DNA from: an uncultured Spirochaetaceae bacterium
GTDB taxonomy: Bacteria; Spirochaetota; Spirochaetia; Sphaerochaetales; Sphaerochaetaceae
Assembly: GCA_944390015.1 (NCBI GenBank)
Contig: CALXOL010000005.1
Span: 56,097 to 120,096 of the forward strand
DNA length: 64,000 nt
Direction of reading: 5' to 3'
Both the position numbers and the translations under genes were made by a program. Below are positions 26,538 to 35,802 of the stretch, in pieces. The notes below the pieces were generated by a model. It was not told where the DNA came from, made no database searches, and worked only from the letters and a program-made list of their open reading frames with translations. Every line of letters starts with the position of its first letter. Within the stretch, counting starts at the first letter, position 1.

Positions 26538-27386
26538 TCACGCCTCCCCCTCTGCTATCCCGCTCTCGAGGTGGCACCTGTGGTGCGCCTCCCTCTCGTA
26601 CTCAGAGTACGTCCTCTGCCTCATCATCATGTTGTCCCAGTCAACCTCGTGCGCGTCGAACTCCGGCCCGTCAACGCAGACGAACCTCGTCTCCCCTCCG
26701 ACCGAGACACGGCAGCCGCCGCACATCCCGGTCCCGTCTATCATTATCGTGTTCAGCGACGCAAGCGTCCTTATCCCGTACTCCTTCGTCGTAAGCGCGC
26801 AGTACTTCATCATCACGCTCGGCCCGATAGTGACCACGAGATCGGGCTTCCACGAACCGCACATCTCCCTGAGGGGCTCCGTCACCACCGCCTTCCTTCC
26901 ACGGCTCCCGTCGTCAGTCACCACCACGAGTTCCGGATCCAGAGCCCTCATCTCGTCCTCCTCTATCAGAAGGGACTCGTTCCTCGCTCCGATTATTATC
27001 CTCACCTCGTTGCCAGCCTCCTTGAGCGCCTTCGCTATCGGATAGAGCGGAGCAACCCCGATGCCGCCTCCGACGCAGACGCAGCGCCCGTACCTCTCTA
27101 TGTGCGTCGGCCTCCCCAAAGGCCCCAGCACGTTGCCGATCGCATCCCCTTCCTCCATCATCGCCAGTCGGTGGGTCCCCTCCCCGACCGCCTGGAATAC
27201 GATGTCTATCGTCCCGCGAGCCGGATCAGCATCCGCTATCGTCAGCGGGATCCTCTCCTCGTAGTCCCCGCCCTTCTGCACTATCACGAACTGCCCCGCC
27301 TTCCTCTCGCGCGCTATCATCGGCGCCTCTATCGTGAACCGGAACACCTCTTTTGAAAGCTTTTCCTTCCTCAGTATTTTATACAT
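26538..27386 (-). CDS. nfnA: NfnA/SudB-like FAD/[2Fe-2S] oxidoreductase, small subunit
   Basis: Protein of 282 residues of the dihydroorotate-dehydrogenase electron-transfer-subunit type. It has an FAD-binding domain (AGQFVIVQKGGDYEERIPLT), an NAD site (CVCVGGGIGVAPLYPIAKAL) and a C-terminal [2Fe-2S] site with Asp217, Cys222, Cys225 and Cys237 (MIDGTGMCGGCRVSV). The Asp ligand is a trait of NfnA. With NfnB it would couple NADH, NADPH and ferredoxin in the cytoplasm; sulfide dehydrogenase is the older name. It ends 1 bp before NfnB starts. The GC jump begins at about the start of this gene, which suggests transfer of the pair. Confidence 0.9.
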   Translation of the reverse strand: MYKILRKEKLSKEVFRFTIEAPMIARERKAGQFVIVQKGGDYEERIPLTIADADPARGTIDIVFQAVGEGTHRLAMMEEGDAIGNVLGPLGRPTHIERYGRCVCVGGGIGVAPLYPIAKALKEAGNEVRIIIGARNESLLIEEDEMRALDPELVVVTDDGSRGRKAVVTEPLREMCGSWKPDLVVTIGPSVMMKYCALTTKEYGIRTLASLNTIMIDGTGMCGGCRVSVGGETRFVCVDGPEFDAHEVDWDNMMMRQRTYSEYEREAHHRCHLESGIAEGEA

Positions 27387-27415
27387 GACAATCTCCCAAA
27401 AGTGATTAAGAAAGT

Positions 27416-27437
27416 GGAGATGAATATTTTCATCCCC
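27416..27437 (-). terminator. Hairpin between the GntR gene and nfnA
   Basis: GGAGATGAA and TTCATCCCC (27416-27424 and 27429-27437) form a stem with one mismatch and a four-base loop. It lies 43 bp below the GntR stop and 30 bp above the nfnA start. There is no strong T tract, so it may be an attenuator or a weak terminator. Confidence 0.35.
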
Positions 27438-27479
27438 TTTTTCAATAAAAACTATGAAATTAATTTGAAGTCTTGACTA

Positions 27480-28181
27480 TTAAATAAATCCGTTAACAGC
27501 TTCCGAATCCATTCTAGGAATCGTCCAATTCTGATTAGGATATTTCATCTGACTCTTGATTGAAAGAATATCTTCCAGAAGGAGTTCTTTTGCTTTTTTC
27601 CTATCCTTCAGCTCGATTGCATCCAACAGATTTCTATGAGCATATGGATCAATTGTTATATAGTCTGTTGGTTTTCCACTCCAGAAAAGCTGAGCAATGA
27701 TTCTCCAAAGCCTTTTCAAGACACTTGCAAGAGTTTCATTAAGTAGTTTATTGCCACTTACCGCATTTAATGCGACATGGAAGCTTATATTGTCGTTCCA
27801 CCATTCTCCCATCGGTACCTGCTTGACCTCGTTTTCTCTAGCAAACTTATCAACATCTTTTCTTAGAGATGACATGAGAGCAGGCGTCATATTATCTATG
27901 ACGGAATCGAGAACAGGAATTTCAAGGAGTAGGCGCATGCTAGTAGCCTCAGAAATGTCTTTTTCCGTAAATCTGACAATCATATACCCCGCCCTAGGGA
28001 TACTTTTAACGACATTCTCCATGCTGAGTTCAATGAGAGCTTCCCTGACAGGAGCCTTACTGATTCCAAACCGTTCAGCAAGCTCTTTCTCCTTGAGAAT
28101 ATAATCCACAGGATACTTCTTGTTGATGATTTCTTCCAAAATTCTGTTATAAATCTGCTCTTTCAAGGTTTCCTTACTCAT
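27480..28181 (-). CDS. GntR-family regulator with FCD ligand domain
   Basis: Protein of 233 residues. The N-terminal winged helix is seen as LKEQIYNRILEEIINKKYPV, LKEKELAERFGISKAPVREA and LIELSMENVVKSIPRAGYMI. The C-terminal half has the all-helical FCD layout (DISEATSMRLLLEIPVLDSV and the His of NDNISFHVALNAVSGN and YAHRNLLDAI as likely metal ligands). ATG at 28181 follows GGTGGG; a GTG at 28190 is an alternative. FCD regulators usually bind small carboxylates or sugar acids and repress nearby catabolic genes. It sits between the transporter operon and nfnAB and is the only regulator in this region, so it is a candidate for the shared promoter element. Confidence 0.88.
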   Translation of the reverse strand: MSKETLKEQIYNRILEEIINKKYPVDYILKEKELAERFGISKAPVREALIELSMENVVKSIPRAGYMIVRFTEKDISEATSMRLLLEIPVLDSVIDNMTPALMSSLRKDVDKFARENEVKQVPMGEWWNDNISFHVALNAVSGNKLLNETLASVLKRLWRIIAQLFWSGKPTDYITIDPYAHRNLLDAIELKDRKKAKELLLEDILSIKSQMKYPNQNWTIPRMDSEAVNGFI

Positions 28182-28235
28182 AAAACCCACCTTCCATTCT
28201 GGTACTTATACCCAGTACGATAATAAATGTCCATA

Positions 28236-28250
28236 TATAGGAAACCTATA
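28236..28250 (-). promoter_or_regulatory. Palindrome upstream of the GntR gene
   Basis: TATAGG-AAA-CCTATA is a perfect inverted repeat 55 bp before the GntR start codon and lies within a likely promoter region. It may be an autoregulatory operator. It differs from the TGAC-N10-GTCA element found at the two operon promoters. Confidence 0.35.
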
Positions 28251-28342
28251 CACAAACAATAATTTATCCCCAGAGACTATATTTATGACTATACCACATA
28301 AAAAATATCTTTACAAAGATGTTTCTAATATGTTCTCCTACT

Positions 28343-29380
28343 TCACCAAGAGAAAGAAAAACATGTTTCCTCCATGTATTTCCTTGGTGGCGAGAAATAA
28401 GCCGACGGGAATGTACTTATATTTGGAGAATCAGGATAATACTCAGTTTCAAAACATACACCGCTATACGGGCCATATATAGAACCGTTTCTCCCTTCAG
28501 CATTAGTAAGCATATTAGCCGTATAAAACTGAACAGCTGGGTATGTCGTATTCATTACCATTCTTCTTCCTGAATATTCATCATAAATTTCTCCAAAATA
28601 CCGTAGCCCGTTTCGCCAACCATTAAGAATCATCGCATGGTCATACCCTTTTAATAACGATGGTGTAACTGATTCAATATCCTTACCTATTGTTTTAGCC
28701 CTTCTAAAGTCGAAAGGTGTATTTTCTACACTTAAAGTTCTTCCTGTAGGAATAAGCATATCATCCACCTCGACATATTCAGATGAATTAAGAATCAATA
28801 AATTAGAAAGAATATTTTTACCATTTTCTGCACCACAAAGATTAAAATAAGTATGGTTGGTAAGACTTACTGGACATTTTTCAGAAACTTCCGCCTCAAA
28901 TTTTGCAACAAGTGTATTATCAAAGGTCAATCCATAAGTAACAGAAGCTTTAAGGTTTCCAGGGAATCCTTGGTCCCCATCTGGAGACCACAAGGTAAAG
29001 CGAACGAATTTTCCTTTTTCCGTCTCATAATACTCGGAGTCCCATAGCTTCCTGGCAAACCCATTAGATCCACCATGGAGAGTATAGCCTGGCTTATTCT
29101 CATCAAGATGAAAAGTTTTACCATTAAGATTAAAGCTTGCACCACTTATGCGATTGGCAAAACGTCCTACTGTCGAGCCGAAATAATATCTATTTTTAAG
29201 ATATCCTTCAAAATCCTTATATCCGAGAACAATATCATCAATACCCTTCCTGGATGGAACTTTTAATGAAATTATGCTCGCACCAAGAGTGGAAAGCCAG
29301 AGCTCCAACTCCCCAGCTTTCACCTTATACAATAATACTTTCCTCTGATCGGGAAGGAAGCCAAAAGTAGAGACGTTCAT
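28343..29380 (-). CDS. galM: Aldose 1-epimerase (mutarotase)
   Basis: Protein of 345 residues from the ATG at 29380, which follows GAGAAGGT after the stop of the preceding aldo-keto reductase gene; the longer frame would overlap that gene. GalM motifs are present: GRFANRISGASFNLNGKTFH, NKPGYTLHGGSNGF (catalytic His), SLTNHTYFNLCG (His), and CFETEYYPDSPN with the catalytic Glu near the end. It interconverts alpha and beta forms of free aldoses in the cytoplasm. Last gene of the transporter operon. Its presence suggests that the imported compound contains or releases an aldose. Confidence 0.92.
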   Translation of the reverse strand: MNVSTFGFLPDQRKVLLYKVKAGELELWLSTLGASIISLKVPSRKGIDDIVLGYKDFEGYLKNRYYFGSTVGRFANRISGASFNLNGKTFHLDENKPGYTLHGGSNGFARKLWDSEYYETEKGKFVRFTLWSPDGDQGFPGNLKASVTYGLTFDNTLVAKFEAEVSEKCPVSLTNHTYFNLCGAENGKNILSNLLILNSSEYVEVDDMLIPTGRTLSVENTPFDFRRAKTIGKDIESVTPSLLKGYDHAMILNGWRNGLRYFGEIYDEYSGRRMVMNTTYPAVQFYTANMLTNAEGRNGSIYGPYSGVCFETEYYPDSPNISTFPSAYFSPPRKYMEETCFSFSW

Positions 29381-29391
29381 GCCATACCTTC

Positions 29392-30339
29392 TCAGTTCAC
29401 CTTCTGCCCAGGCTGAGGTCTGCAAGGAAGAGCATTGCCAGCTGCGACATAAAGCTCATACCATTCATCTCTGGTAATAGTAATCTCACTTGCTTTTATG
29501 CAATCCTTTAACCTGTCTATCTTCATCGTACCTGTTATTGGTTGCATCTTCGCAGGATGCCTTAAAATCCAAGCCATTGCAATTGTAGTCTTTGTCACAG
29601 AATACTTTTCAGCAAGACGAGCAAGAACTTCATTGAGTTCCGGGTATTTAGGATTATCTAAGAATACGCCGTCCATATATCCCATCTGGAATGGAGACCA
29701 TGTCTGGATTGTAATATCTTTGAGACGACAGAAATCTAAGATTGAACAGTCCCTGTCAATTGCTGCATCAATTTCCATGTTTGTATAAATACCTTGCGAA
29801 ATCATCTGGCAATGCGCAAGAGAGAACTGTAACTGATTCACAATCAATGGTTCCTTCAGATATTTTTCCAGAAGCATTATCTGCATCGGAGTCATATTGG
29901 ATACACCAAAAGCTCTTACCTTCCCACTCTGCTTCAGGATACCGAACGCCTCTGCAACTTCTTCAGGCTCACATAAGGCATCATACCTGTGAATCAGAAG
30001 AACATCGATATAATCCGTCTTAAGTCTTTTTAAACTGCCATCAACAGACTGAAGAATATAATCCTTGGAAAGATCAAATGCATTCATCTGCGGCCTTATT
30101 CCACATTTTGTCTGAATAAACATCTTCTCTCTTATCGATGGATTCATGTCAATCGCATCAGCAAAAGCAGCATCACTCTTACATCCTCCATAAAGATCCG
30201 CATGGTCAAAATAGTTTGCCCCTAAATCAAGGGCGGTCTTAATAAACTTTTCTCCTTCCTCCTTCGTAAGAGTGTTCATTCTCCTACATCCCACAGCAAT
30301 AGCGGGAACATGCATGTCGCCAATTTTTACAGTTCTCAT
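29392..30339 (-). CDS. Aldo/keto reductase (YdhF-like)
   Basis: Protein of 315 residues. MRTVKIGDMHVPAIAVGCRR starts the barrel; ALDLGANYFDHADLYGGCKS has the catalytic Asp and Tyr, MFIQTKCGIRPQM the Lys, and YIDVLLIHRYDALCEPEEVA the His. The C-terminus has IAMAWILRHPAKMQPITGTM and IDRLKDCIKAS for NADPH binding, as in YdhF. AAGGAGG precedes the ATG. It lies 63 bp below the OppF-type gene and 11 bp above the mutarotase. The substrate is unknown; together with the mutarotase it suggests carbonyl or sugar chemistry on the imported compound. Confidence 0.9.
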   Translation of the reverse strand: MRTVKIGDMHVPAIAVGCRRMNTLTKEEGEKFIKTALDLGANYFDHADLYGGCKSDAAFADAIDMNPSIREKMFIQTKCGIRPQMNAFDLSKDYILQSVDGSLKRLKTDYIDVLLIHRYDALCEPEEVAEAFGILKQSGKVRAFGVSNMTPMQIMLLEKYLKEPLIVNQLQFSLAHCQMISQGIYTNMEIDAAIDRDCSILDFCRLKDITIQTWSPFQMGYMDGVFLDNPKYPELNEVLARLAEKYSVTKTTIAMAWILRHPAKMQPITGTMKIDRLKDCIKASEITITRDEWYELYVAAGNALPCRPQPGQKVN

Positions 30340-30402
30340 AAATTAATCCTCCTTATGTTTTATGATCACATTGTTTAGTTTTAAACTTGCATAGCTTCTA
30401 AT

Positions 30403-31347
30403 TCACATATAAAGTGCACAAGCAACCTTCCGCCCCTTCTCCACTTCTATAAGTGGGATTTCCTGGCTGGTACATTTTTCTGTCGCATATTTACACCTGG
30501 GAGCAAATCTGCAACCTGGTTTTGGATTAATAGGATTGGAAACCTCTCCTTTTAACACAATCCTATCCCTAGACTTTCTAAGTTCTGGTAAAGGAATAGC
30601 TGAAAGCAAAGCTTCTGAATAAGGGTGCAACTGTTTTTCAAACAAAGCTTCCTTTGATGTATATTCCACAACCTGCCCCATGTACATGACCATGATATTC
30701 GTGCTTATATGCTTAACGACACAAAGGTTATGTGTGATGAACATATATGAGAGCCCCTTCTTATCCTGCAAATCCATTATCAAGTTAAGAATTTGTGCCT
30801 GTATAGATACATCAAGCGCACTTACGGGCTCGTCACACACAATGAATTTCGGATTAAGAGCAAGCGCTCTAGCTATTCCAACTCTCTGCCTTCTACCGCC
30901 ATCCAATTCATGGGGATAAGCATTGACGTACCTCTCGGAAAGGCCTACAAGATCCATTAATTCCAAGACCCTTTGCTTCATCTCCTTCTTATCTTTTACC
31001 ATTTTCCTGACGATCATCGGCTCTGCAATAAGATCGTGAATAGAAAGACGGGGATTAAGGCATGAAAATGGGTCCTGGAAAATCATTTGCATCTCATTAT
31101 AGACAAAGTCCTTTTTCTTCCCTTTTTCCGTCCAAATGCTCTCTCCATCATATGTGACATCTCCCTCCGTAGCAGGTAAAAGCCCTAGAATTACCCGTCC
31201 AAGAGTGGATTTTCCACACCCAGATTCACCTACTACCCCAAGGGTTTCATTCTTTTCGATTTTCAACGTGACATCATCAACAGCATGCAGGAGACCACTT
31301 TTTGTCTTAAAGTATTTTTTTAAATGGTTAGTTTCTATTAAAGCCAT
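30403..31347 (-). CDS. ABC transporter ATPase, OppF/DppF type
   Basis: Protein of 314 residues. Walker A is GESGCGKST, the signature reads LDGGRRQRVGIARALAL, and Walker B is FIVCDEPVSALDVSIQAQIL. The signature starts L-D-G-G rather than the usual L-S-G-G, a substitution worth noting. The C-terminal oligopeptide-transporter extension has PGCRFAPRCKYATEKC with Cys residues that in relatives can bind an iron-sulfur cluster. It works as a heterodimer with the next upstream gene product at the inner membrane. Confidence 0.93.
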   Translation of the reverse strand: MALIETNHLKKYFKTKSGLLHAVDDVTLKIEKNETLGVVGESGCGKSTLGRVILGLLPATEGDVTYDGESIWTEKGKKKDFVYNEMQMIFQDPFSCLNPRLSIHDLIAEPMIVRKMVKDKKEMKQRVLELMDLVGLSERYVNAYPHELDGGRRQRVGIARALALNPKFIVCDEPVSALDVSIQAQILNLIMDLQDKKGLSYMFITHNLCVVKHISTNIMVMYMGQVVEYTSKEALFEKQLHPYSEALLSAIPLPELRKSRDRIVLKGEVSNPINPKPGCRFAPRCKYATEKCTSQEIPLIEVEKGRKVACALYM

Positions 31348-31349
31348 AT

Positions 31350-32324
31350 TTATTTCTCCTGTTGTCCTTCAAATCTGAAACATTTTATTCCATGAGTACC
31401 AGTTTCATAGAACTCTGGCTCCTCACATTCACATCTTGTGCTCTTATAATCACAGCGGTTAGAAAACTTACAGCCTTTAGGTAAGTTGGCAGGATCTGCC
31501 ATATATCCCTTTATCGGAGTAAGACGTTTTGCATCACTTTTCAAATCGGGGATGCATTTAAAAAGTCCTTCTGTATAAGGATGGTTGTTTCTTCTTGCGT
31601 ATACGTCCTCTATTGTTCCAAATTCTATTACCTGGCCACAATATATCACTGCAACTTTTGTACAGACATCAACAACAATTCCAAGATCATGCGTTATGAG
31701 AATCATAGAAGAGTGGAATTCGTCCCTTAGCCTTCTCATTAAATCGAGTATCTGAGCCTGTATTGTGACATCAAGCGCAGTTGTCGGTTCATCCGCTATC
31801 AATAACTCTGGGCGAGAAATTAGGGCCATCGCAATACCTATACGCTGCTTCATTCCCCCTGAAAACTGAAATGGGTACTCATTTTGTCTTTCTGCAGGAA
31901 TTCCAACAAGACGGAACATCTGATCCACTTTTTCCTGTTTTTCTTTCCTGGAAAGTTCCTTGAAATGAAGATTCAATACTTCCAGCAGCTGATGCCCGAC
32001 TGTCTTGGTTGGATTAAGGCTATCCATGGGGTCTTGGAAGATCATTGACACCTTCTCTCCCCTCATTGCCTGTATTTCTCTCTTATTCATTGCAAGCACA
32101 TCATTACCGTCATAGACGATACTCCCCTGCACAATCTCCCCCACATGCTTAGGAAGTAGTTGAGTTATAGATAGTGCTAAAGTTGTCTTACCAGCACCAG
32201 TCTCACCTACAAGTCCAATACATTCACCTTTTTCAATCGAGAAATTCAGACCATTGAGGGCATGGACCACTCCCTCATCAGTATTATAGTTAACATAAAG
32301 ATCTTTTACTTCCAAAAGAGCCAT
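31350..32324 (-). CDS. ABC transporter ATPase, OppD/DppD type
   Basis: Protein of 324 residues. Walker A is GETGAGKTT, the signature is FSGGMKQRIGIAMALI, and Walker B is LLIADEPTTALDVTIQAQIL. The C-terminal region has LPKGCKFSNRCDYKSTRCEC, the Cys-rich motif shared by OppD-like subunits. It begins 6 bp after the permease gene above and ends 2 bp before the OppF start, which indicates tight translational coupling. It energises the family-5 binding-protein-dependent importer. Confidence 0.94.
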   Translation of the reverse strand: MALLEVKDLYVNYNTDEGVVHALNGLNFSIEKGECIGLVGETGAGKTTLALSITQLLPKHVGEIVQGSIVYDGNDVLAMNKREIQAMRGEKVSMIFQDPMDSLNPTKTVGHQLLEVLNLHFKELSRKEKQEKVDQMFRLVGIPAERQNEYPFQFSGGMKQRIGIAMALISRPELLIADEPTTALDVTIQAQILDLMRRLRDEFHSSMILITHDLGIVVDVCTKVAVIYCGQVIEFGTIEDVYARRNNHPYTEGLFKCIPDLKSDAKRLTPIKGYMADPANLPKGCKFSNRCDYKSTRCECEEPEFYETGTHGIKCFRFEGQQEK

Positions 32325-32330
32325 ATTACC

Positions 32331-33200
32331 TCACTTCTTCATCTTAGGATCAAGTGCATCACGCAAGCCATCTCCGATGAAATTAACGCACATAACAGTT
32401 AAAATGATTGCAACTCCAGGCAGAATTCCAAGATACGGATAATAACGGATGTAATATCTGTTATCTGCCAAAAGAGTACCCCATTCCGGAGTAGGAGGGG
32501 CAATACCCAGTCCAAGGAATCCAAGTGATGAAATACTTAAAATAGCGGTGCCTAGACTGATTGTTGCAGTAACAATTACCGGTCCTATTCCATTAGGAAT
32601 TATATGCTTTAAAATGATTCTTAAATTACTTGTTCCGCAGCATTTCGCAGCTTCGACATATTCCATGTTGCGCAGCGTCATTATTGAAGAACGCACAATA
32701 CGGGAATAGGAAGGAATATTACATATTACAAATGCTATGACTAGATTCACAGGAGTTGCCCCCAATGCCGTGACTATCGCCATTGCAAGGAATATGGTAG
32801 GAACCGCCATGAAGATATCAATAAATCGCATCAATATCTGATCGACCCATCCTCCAAAATATCCAGAAATAGAACCAATTATAACGCCGAAAATAAACGA
32901 AAATAATATGACGGCAAGCCCTGCAAATAAACTTATTCTTCCTCCATATATAACTCTTGCCAGGAGATCCCTACCGTATAAATCAGTTCCAAAAGGATGT
33001 TCCCAGCATGGAGAAATGAACCGCTCTGATATATTTTGCTTAATTGCCTTATCATAATCCATGTAAAGCGGGGCAAGCAAAATAGCAAGTGCTATAAGAA
33101 TAAGAACATAAACAGAAATGTATGCCAATTTGTTTTTCTTAAATCTAAATAAAATTAGTCCAAGCTGAGACTGACTTTTTGCCTTTTCCTTCTTTTTCAT
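32331..33200 (-). CDS. ABC transporter permease, DppC/OppC type
   Basis: Protein of 289 residues from the ATG at 33200, chosen because GGAGGAGGGG lies directly upstream; an in-frame start at 33230 would overlap the other permease. It has an N-terminal cytoplasmic basic stretch, one membrane segment, then LFGTDLYGRDLLARVIYGGR, and the permease EAA loop as YVEAAKCCGTSNLRIILKHI. About six membrane helices. It forms the translocation pore with the DppB-like protein. Confidence 0.93.
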   Translation of the reverse strand: MKKKEKAKSQSQLGLILFRFKKNKLAYISVYVLILIALAILLAPLYMDYDKAIKQNISERFISPCWEHPFGTDLYGRDLLARVIYGGRISLFAGLAVILFSFIFGVIIGSISGYFGGWVDQILMRFIDIFMAVPTIFLAMAIVTALGATPVNLVIAFVICNIPSYSRIVRSSIMTLRNMEYVEAAKCCGTSNLRIILKHIIPNGIGPVIVTATISLGTAILSISSLGFLGLGIAPPTPEWGTLLADNRYYIRYYPYLGILPGVAIILTVMCVNFIGDGLRDALDPKMKK

Positions 33201-33213
33201 ATCCCCTCCTCCA

Positions 33214-34143
33214 TCATGATGTGTACCCAAGCTTCACACGTGGGTCTATGACAGCATAAATCAAATCAATTACAAGATTTATCAGGGCAACAATGATTGC
33301 AACTATAATTACTGTTCCCATGACTACAGGGACATCACGAACCTTAACTGCATTAATAAGGTATGATGATATTCCTGGGATTGAGAATACGGTTTCGGAA
33401 ATTATCGTACCACCAAAGGCTGTTGCAAACGTAAGTCCCCAGTTCGTTACAACAGGCATCAAAGCATTTCGAATTACATGATGGTATACAACATGGAACT
33501 CACTTGCTCCCTTAGACCTCGCAGTTCTGACATAGTTCATGTCAATAACATCCAAAATACTACTTCTTGTCATTCTGACCTGGTTTGCTATCGTTCCCAG
33601 ACTAAGCGTAATCGCAGGTAGAACCATATGTTTTATTGTTCCTACTCCCATAGCAGGAAACCATTGTAATTTCAAAGCAAAGAGTATCTGCAACATTAAA
33701 CCAAACCAGAATGACGGCATAGATGCAAATAAAAGTGCAAAAATTAAAGTAATACCATCTAGCGGAGTGTTCTGGTTTACGGCAGCAAGAGTACCAAAAG
33801 ATAGACCAAATACAATTGTTATGAAAAGTGCACTGAATGCAAGAGCCAAGGTATTAGGAAACCTTTCAAGAAACTCATCCATGATTGGTCTGGAATTGAA
33901 CCACGATGCACCTAGGTCCCCTTGAAGAACCTGCTTCATATAATTTAAATAACGGATGAAAACATTTTGATCCAACCCTAATTCATGCCTCAAAGCATCC
34001 ATTTGTTCCTGAGTGGCATCAGCACCAAGGAGCAAAGCAACTGGATCACCAGGAGCAAAATCCAAGAGCAAATAAATAAACAGAGTAATTCCAATAATAA
34101 CAGGAATTATCAGAAGGATTCTTTTAGCTATATACTTTAGCAT
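33214..34143 (-). CDS. ABC transporter permease, DppB/OppB type
   Basis: Protein of 309 residues. It starts MLKYIAKRILLIIPVIIGIT, has the DFAPGDPVALLLGADATQEQ segment and the EAA-type loop YVRTARSKGASEFHVVYHHV. Six predicted membrane helices, normal family length. It follows the binding-protein gene by 53 bp. It is the first permease of the importer. Confidence 0.94.
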   Translation of the reverse strand: MLKYIAKRILLIIPVIIGITLFIYLLLDFAPGDPVALLLGADATQEQMDALRHELGLDQNVFIRYLNYMKQVLQGDLGASWFNSRPIMDEFLERFPNTLALAFSALFITIVFGLSFGTLAAVNQNTPLDGITLIFALLFASMPSFWFGLMLQILFALKLQWFPAMGVGTIKHMVLPAITLSLGTIANQVRMTRSSILDVIDMNYVRTARSKGASEFHVVYHHVIRNALMPVVTNWGLTFATAFGGTIISETVFSIPGISSYLINAVKVRDVPVVMGTVIIVAIIVALINLVIDLIYAVIDPRVKLGYTS

Positions 34144-34196
34144 CTACTTCACCTTTCAAGGCAGTCAGGGCAGTTGCCCTGACTGGTTGTCAAAAC

Positions 34197-35750
34197 TCAA
34201 TACGTATACTCAAAGACACGATTCACAGGAACGGCTGCCTCAGCCTTAACGTTCTTCAGTCCAGCTCTGTAGAAAGCTGTGTTAATTTCCTGATATAGAG
34301 GAATTGAAATTGCTTCTTCCGTAATGATATTTACAAGTTCCCTGTATATATCCTTTCTCTTTTCCTCATTTGGCTCAAGACGACCTGCCAATACGAGATC
34401 ATTAAGTTCCTGTCCGAATGGCACAACCTGATTAACATTAAAATACTGACTGTACATACTGAGCATAAAATGGTTATAGGCATCCATATCAAGAGATGAT
34501 GGGCCAAGAGCATGAATACAAGCATCCCAGTCGTTTGTATTTCTTACGACATCCCAGAATGTTGCTCTATCAACAGCAGTAACAGTTACGTTGATTCCGA
34601 TCTCCTGTAAATTTGCCTGAATTATCTGAGCAGCCTTATCAAGGTTGGTATTTGCCCATGTATAGATTCTAAAAGGCCTTCCATCATAATCGGACGCTGC
34701 TAGATACTCCTTAGCCTTATCTGGATCATATGAATAAGTCTCATATGTTCCTTCATCCGGCCTTCCTGTCCATGTCTCATCACCGAGGATGCTTGGAGTG
34801 TTGCTTCTGCCATAGAATACAGCTTCGTTAATATCATCCTTGTTGATTCCATACTGCACAGCCTTCCTGAAATTCTTATCATTAGCAACAGAACTTTCAG
34901 GTAGGAAGTTCCACTGGAAATATCCGAATTCAAAAGAAAGCTGGCTGTCCATCTTAACATCTGGATTCTGAATATTAATCAGACTGTCAAGAGGAAGGTT
35001 AAGAGCGACATCGGCATCACCGCTTTCGACAGAAAGTACCGCAGTATTCGTATCTGTGACTGTTTTTATTACGCATGTCTCAAATGCAGCCTGTCCATTC
35101 CAATACTCATCGTTTCTTTCCAAAACCACCTGATTACCCGAGAGGGCACTTACAAACTTATAAGGACCAGTTCCTACAGGCTTTGCATTATAACCTTCAA
35201 ATCCTCCAACCTCTTCCCAGTACTCCTTTGAGGAAATATATCCTACACGAGAACAAAGAGCATTCATGATAGGCCCATAAGGTGCTTTAAGATGGAAAAT
35301 CAGGTTCAGCTCATCAACAATTTCCACATAGTCCCAGTTTATAAGTAATGCAGTACCTAATGTTCTTGTACTCATCTCATCAAATGTAAACTTTACATCT
35401 TCGGAAGTAAGCTTATCACCATTATGGAAATAGATATTGTCTCTAAGCTTTACATGAATTTCTAGACCATCCTCACTAATCTCATAACTCTCTGCAAGAT
35501 ATGGCTTGACCTTACCACCATCCTCCCAATCTTTATAGAAAAGAGGATCATATACCTGGCTATAAACCAGAGTGTCTGGAATATTAGTCATTCCATAACA
35601 AAGGTTATTAAAATAAACAGGTTCGGATGCTGTTACTACAACCAATTCCGTCTTTGCTGGCTGTTCTGCGTTTTTATCTGAGCTTCCACCGGCAAAAGCT
35701 AATCCGGTAGCCAATATCAGAGTCAGCAGACAAATTAATAATTTCTTCAT
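34197..35750 (-). CDS. Family-5 extracellular solute-binding protein
   Basis: Protein of 517 residues from MKKLLICLLTLILATGLAFA, with AGGAGG 6 bp upstream of the ATG at 35750; the longer frame to 35834 would include the promoter. The signal peptide ends AFAGGSSDKN, a spirochaete-like form without a lipobox Cys. The mature part has the peptide/nickel-binding SBP layout: VKPYLAESYEISEDGLEIHV, DNIYFHNGDKLTSEDVKFTF, and PVGTGPYKFV. It binds the substrate in the periplasm. Family 5 includes importers of peptides, nickel and oligosaccharides; the mutarotase and reductases downstream lean toward a sugar-like or mixed substrate. First gene of the operon to 28343. Confidence 0.93.
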   Translation of the reverse strand: MKKLLICLLTLILATGLAFAGGSSDKNAEQPAKTELVVVTASEPVYFNNLCYGMTNIPDTLVYSQVYDPLFYKDWEDGGKVKPYLAESYEISEDGLEIHVKLRDNIYFHNGDKLTSEDVKFTFDEMSTRTLGTALLINWDYVEIVDELNLIFHLKAPYGPIMNALCSRVGYISSKEYWEEVGGFEGYNAKPVGTGPYKFVSALSGNQVVLERNDEYWNGQAAFETCVIKTVTDTNTAVLSVESGDADVALNLPLDSLINIQNPDVKMDSQLSFEFGYFQWNFLPESSVANDKNFRKAVQYGINKDDINEAVFYGRSNTPSILGDETWTGRPDEGTYETYSYDPDKAKEYLAASDYDGRPFRIYTWANTNLDKAAQIIQANLQEIGINVTVTAVDRATFWDVVRNTNDWDACIHALGPSSLDMDAYNHFMLSMYSQYFNVNQVVPFGQELNDLVLAGRLEPNEEKRKDIYRELVNIITEEAISIPLYQEINTAFYRAGLKNVKAEAAVPVNRVFEYTY

Positions 35751-35802
35751 CTTTTTCCTCCTTTTGTTGTTAAAATAAAGAAAATTATTTGCTTCTGATA
35801 TT

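Noticed and set aside
26274..27356. Plus-strand open frame of 360 codons, and others near 25176-26494
   Set aside because: High GC lowers the stop frequency here; the minus strand holds clear nfnA and nfnB genes with all cofactor motifs.
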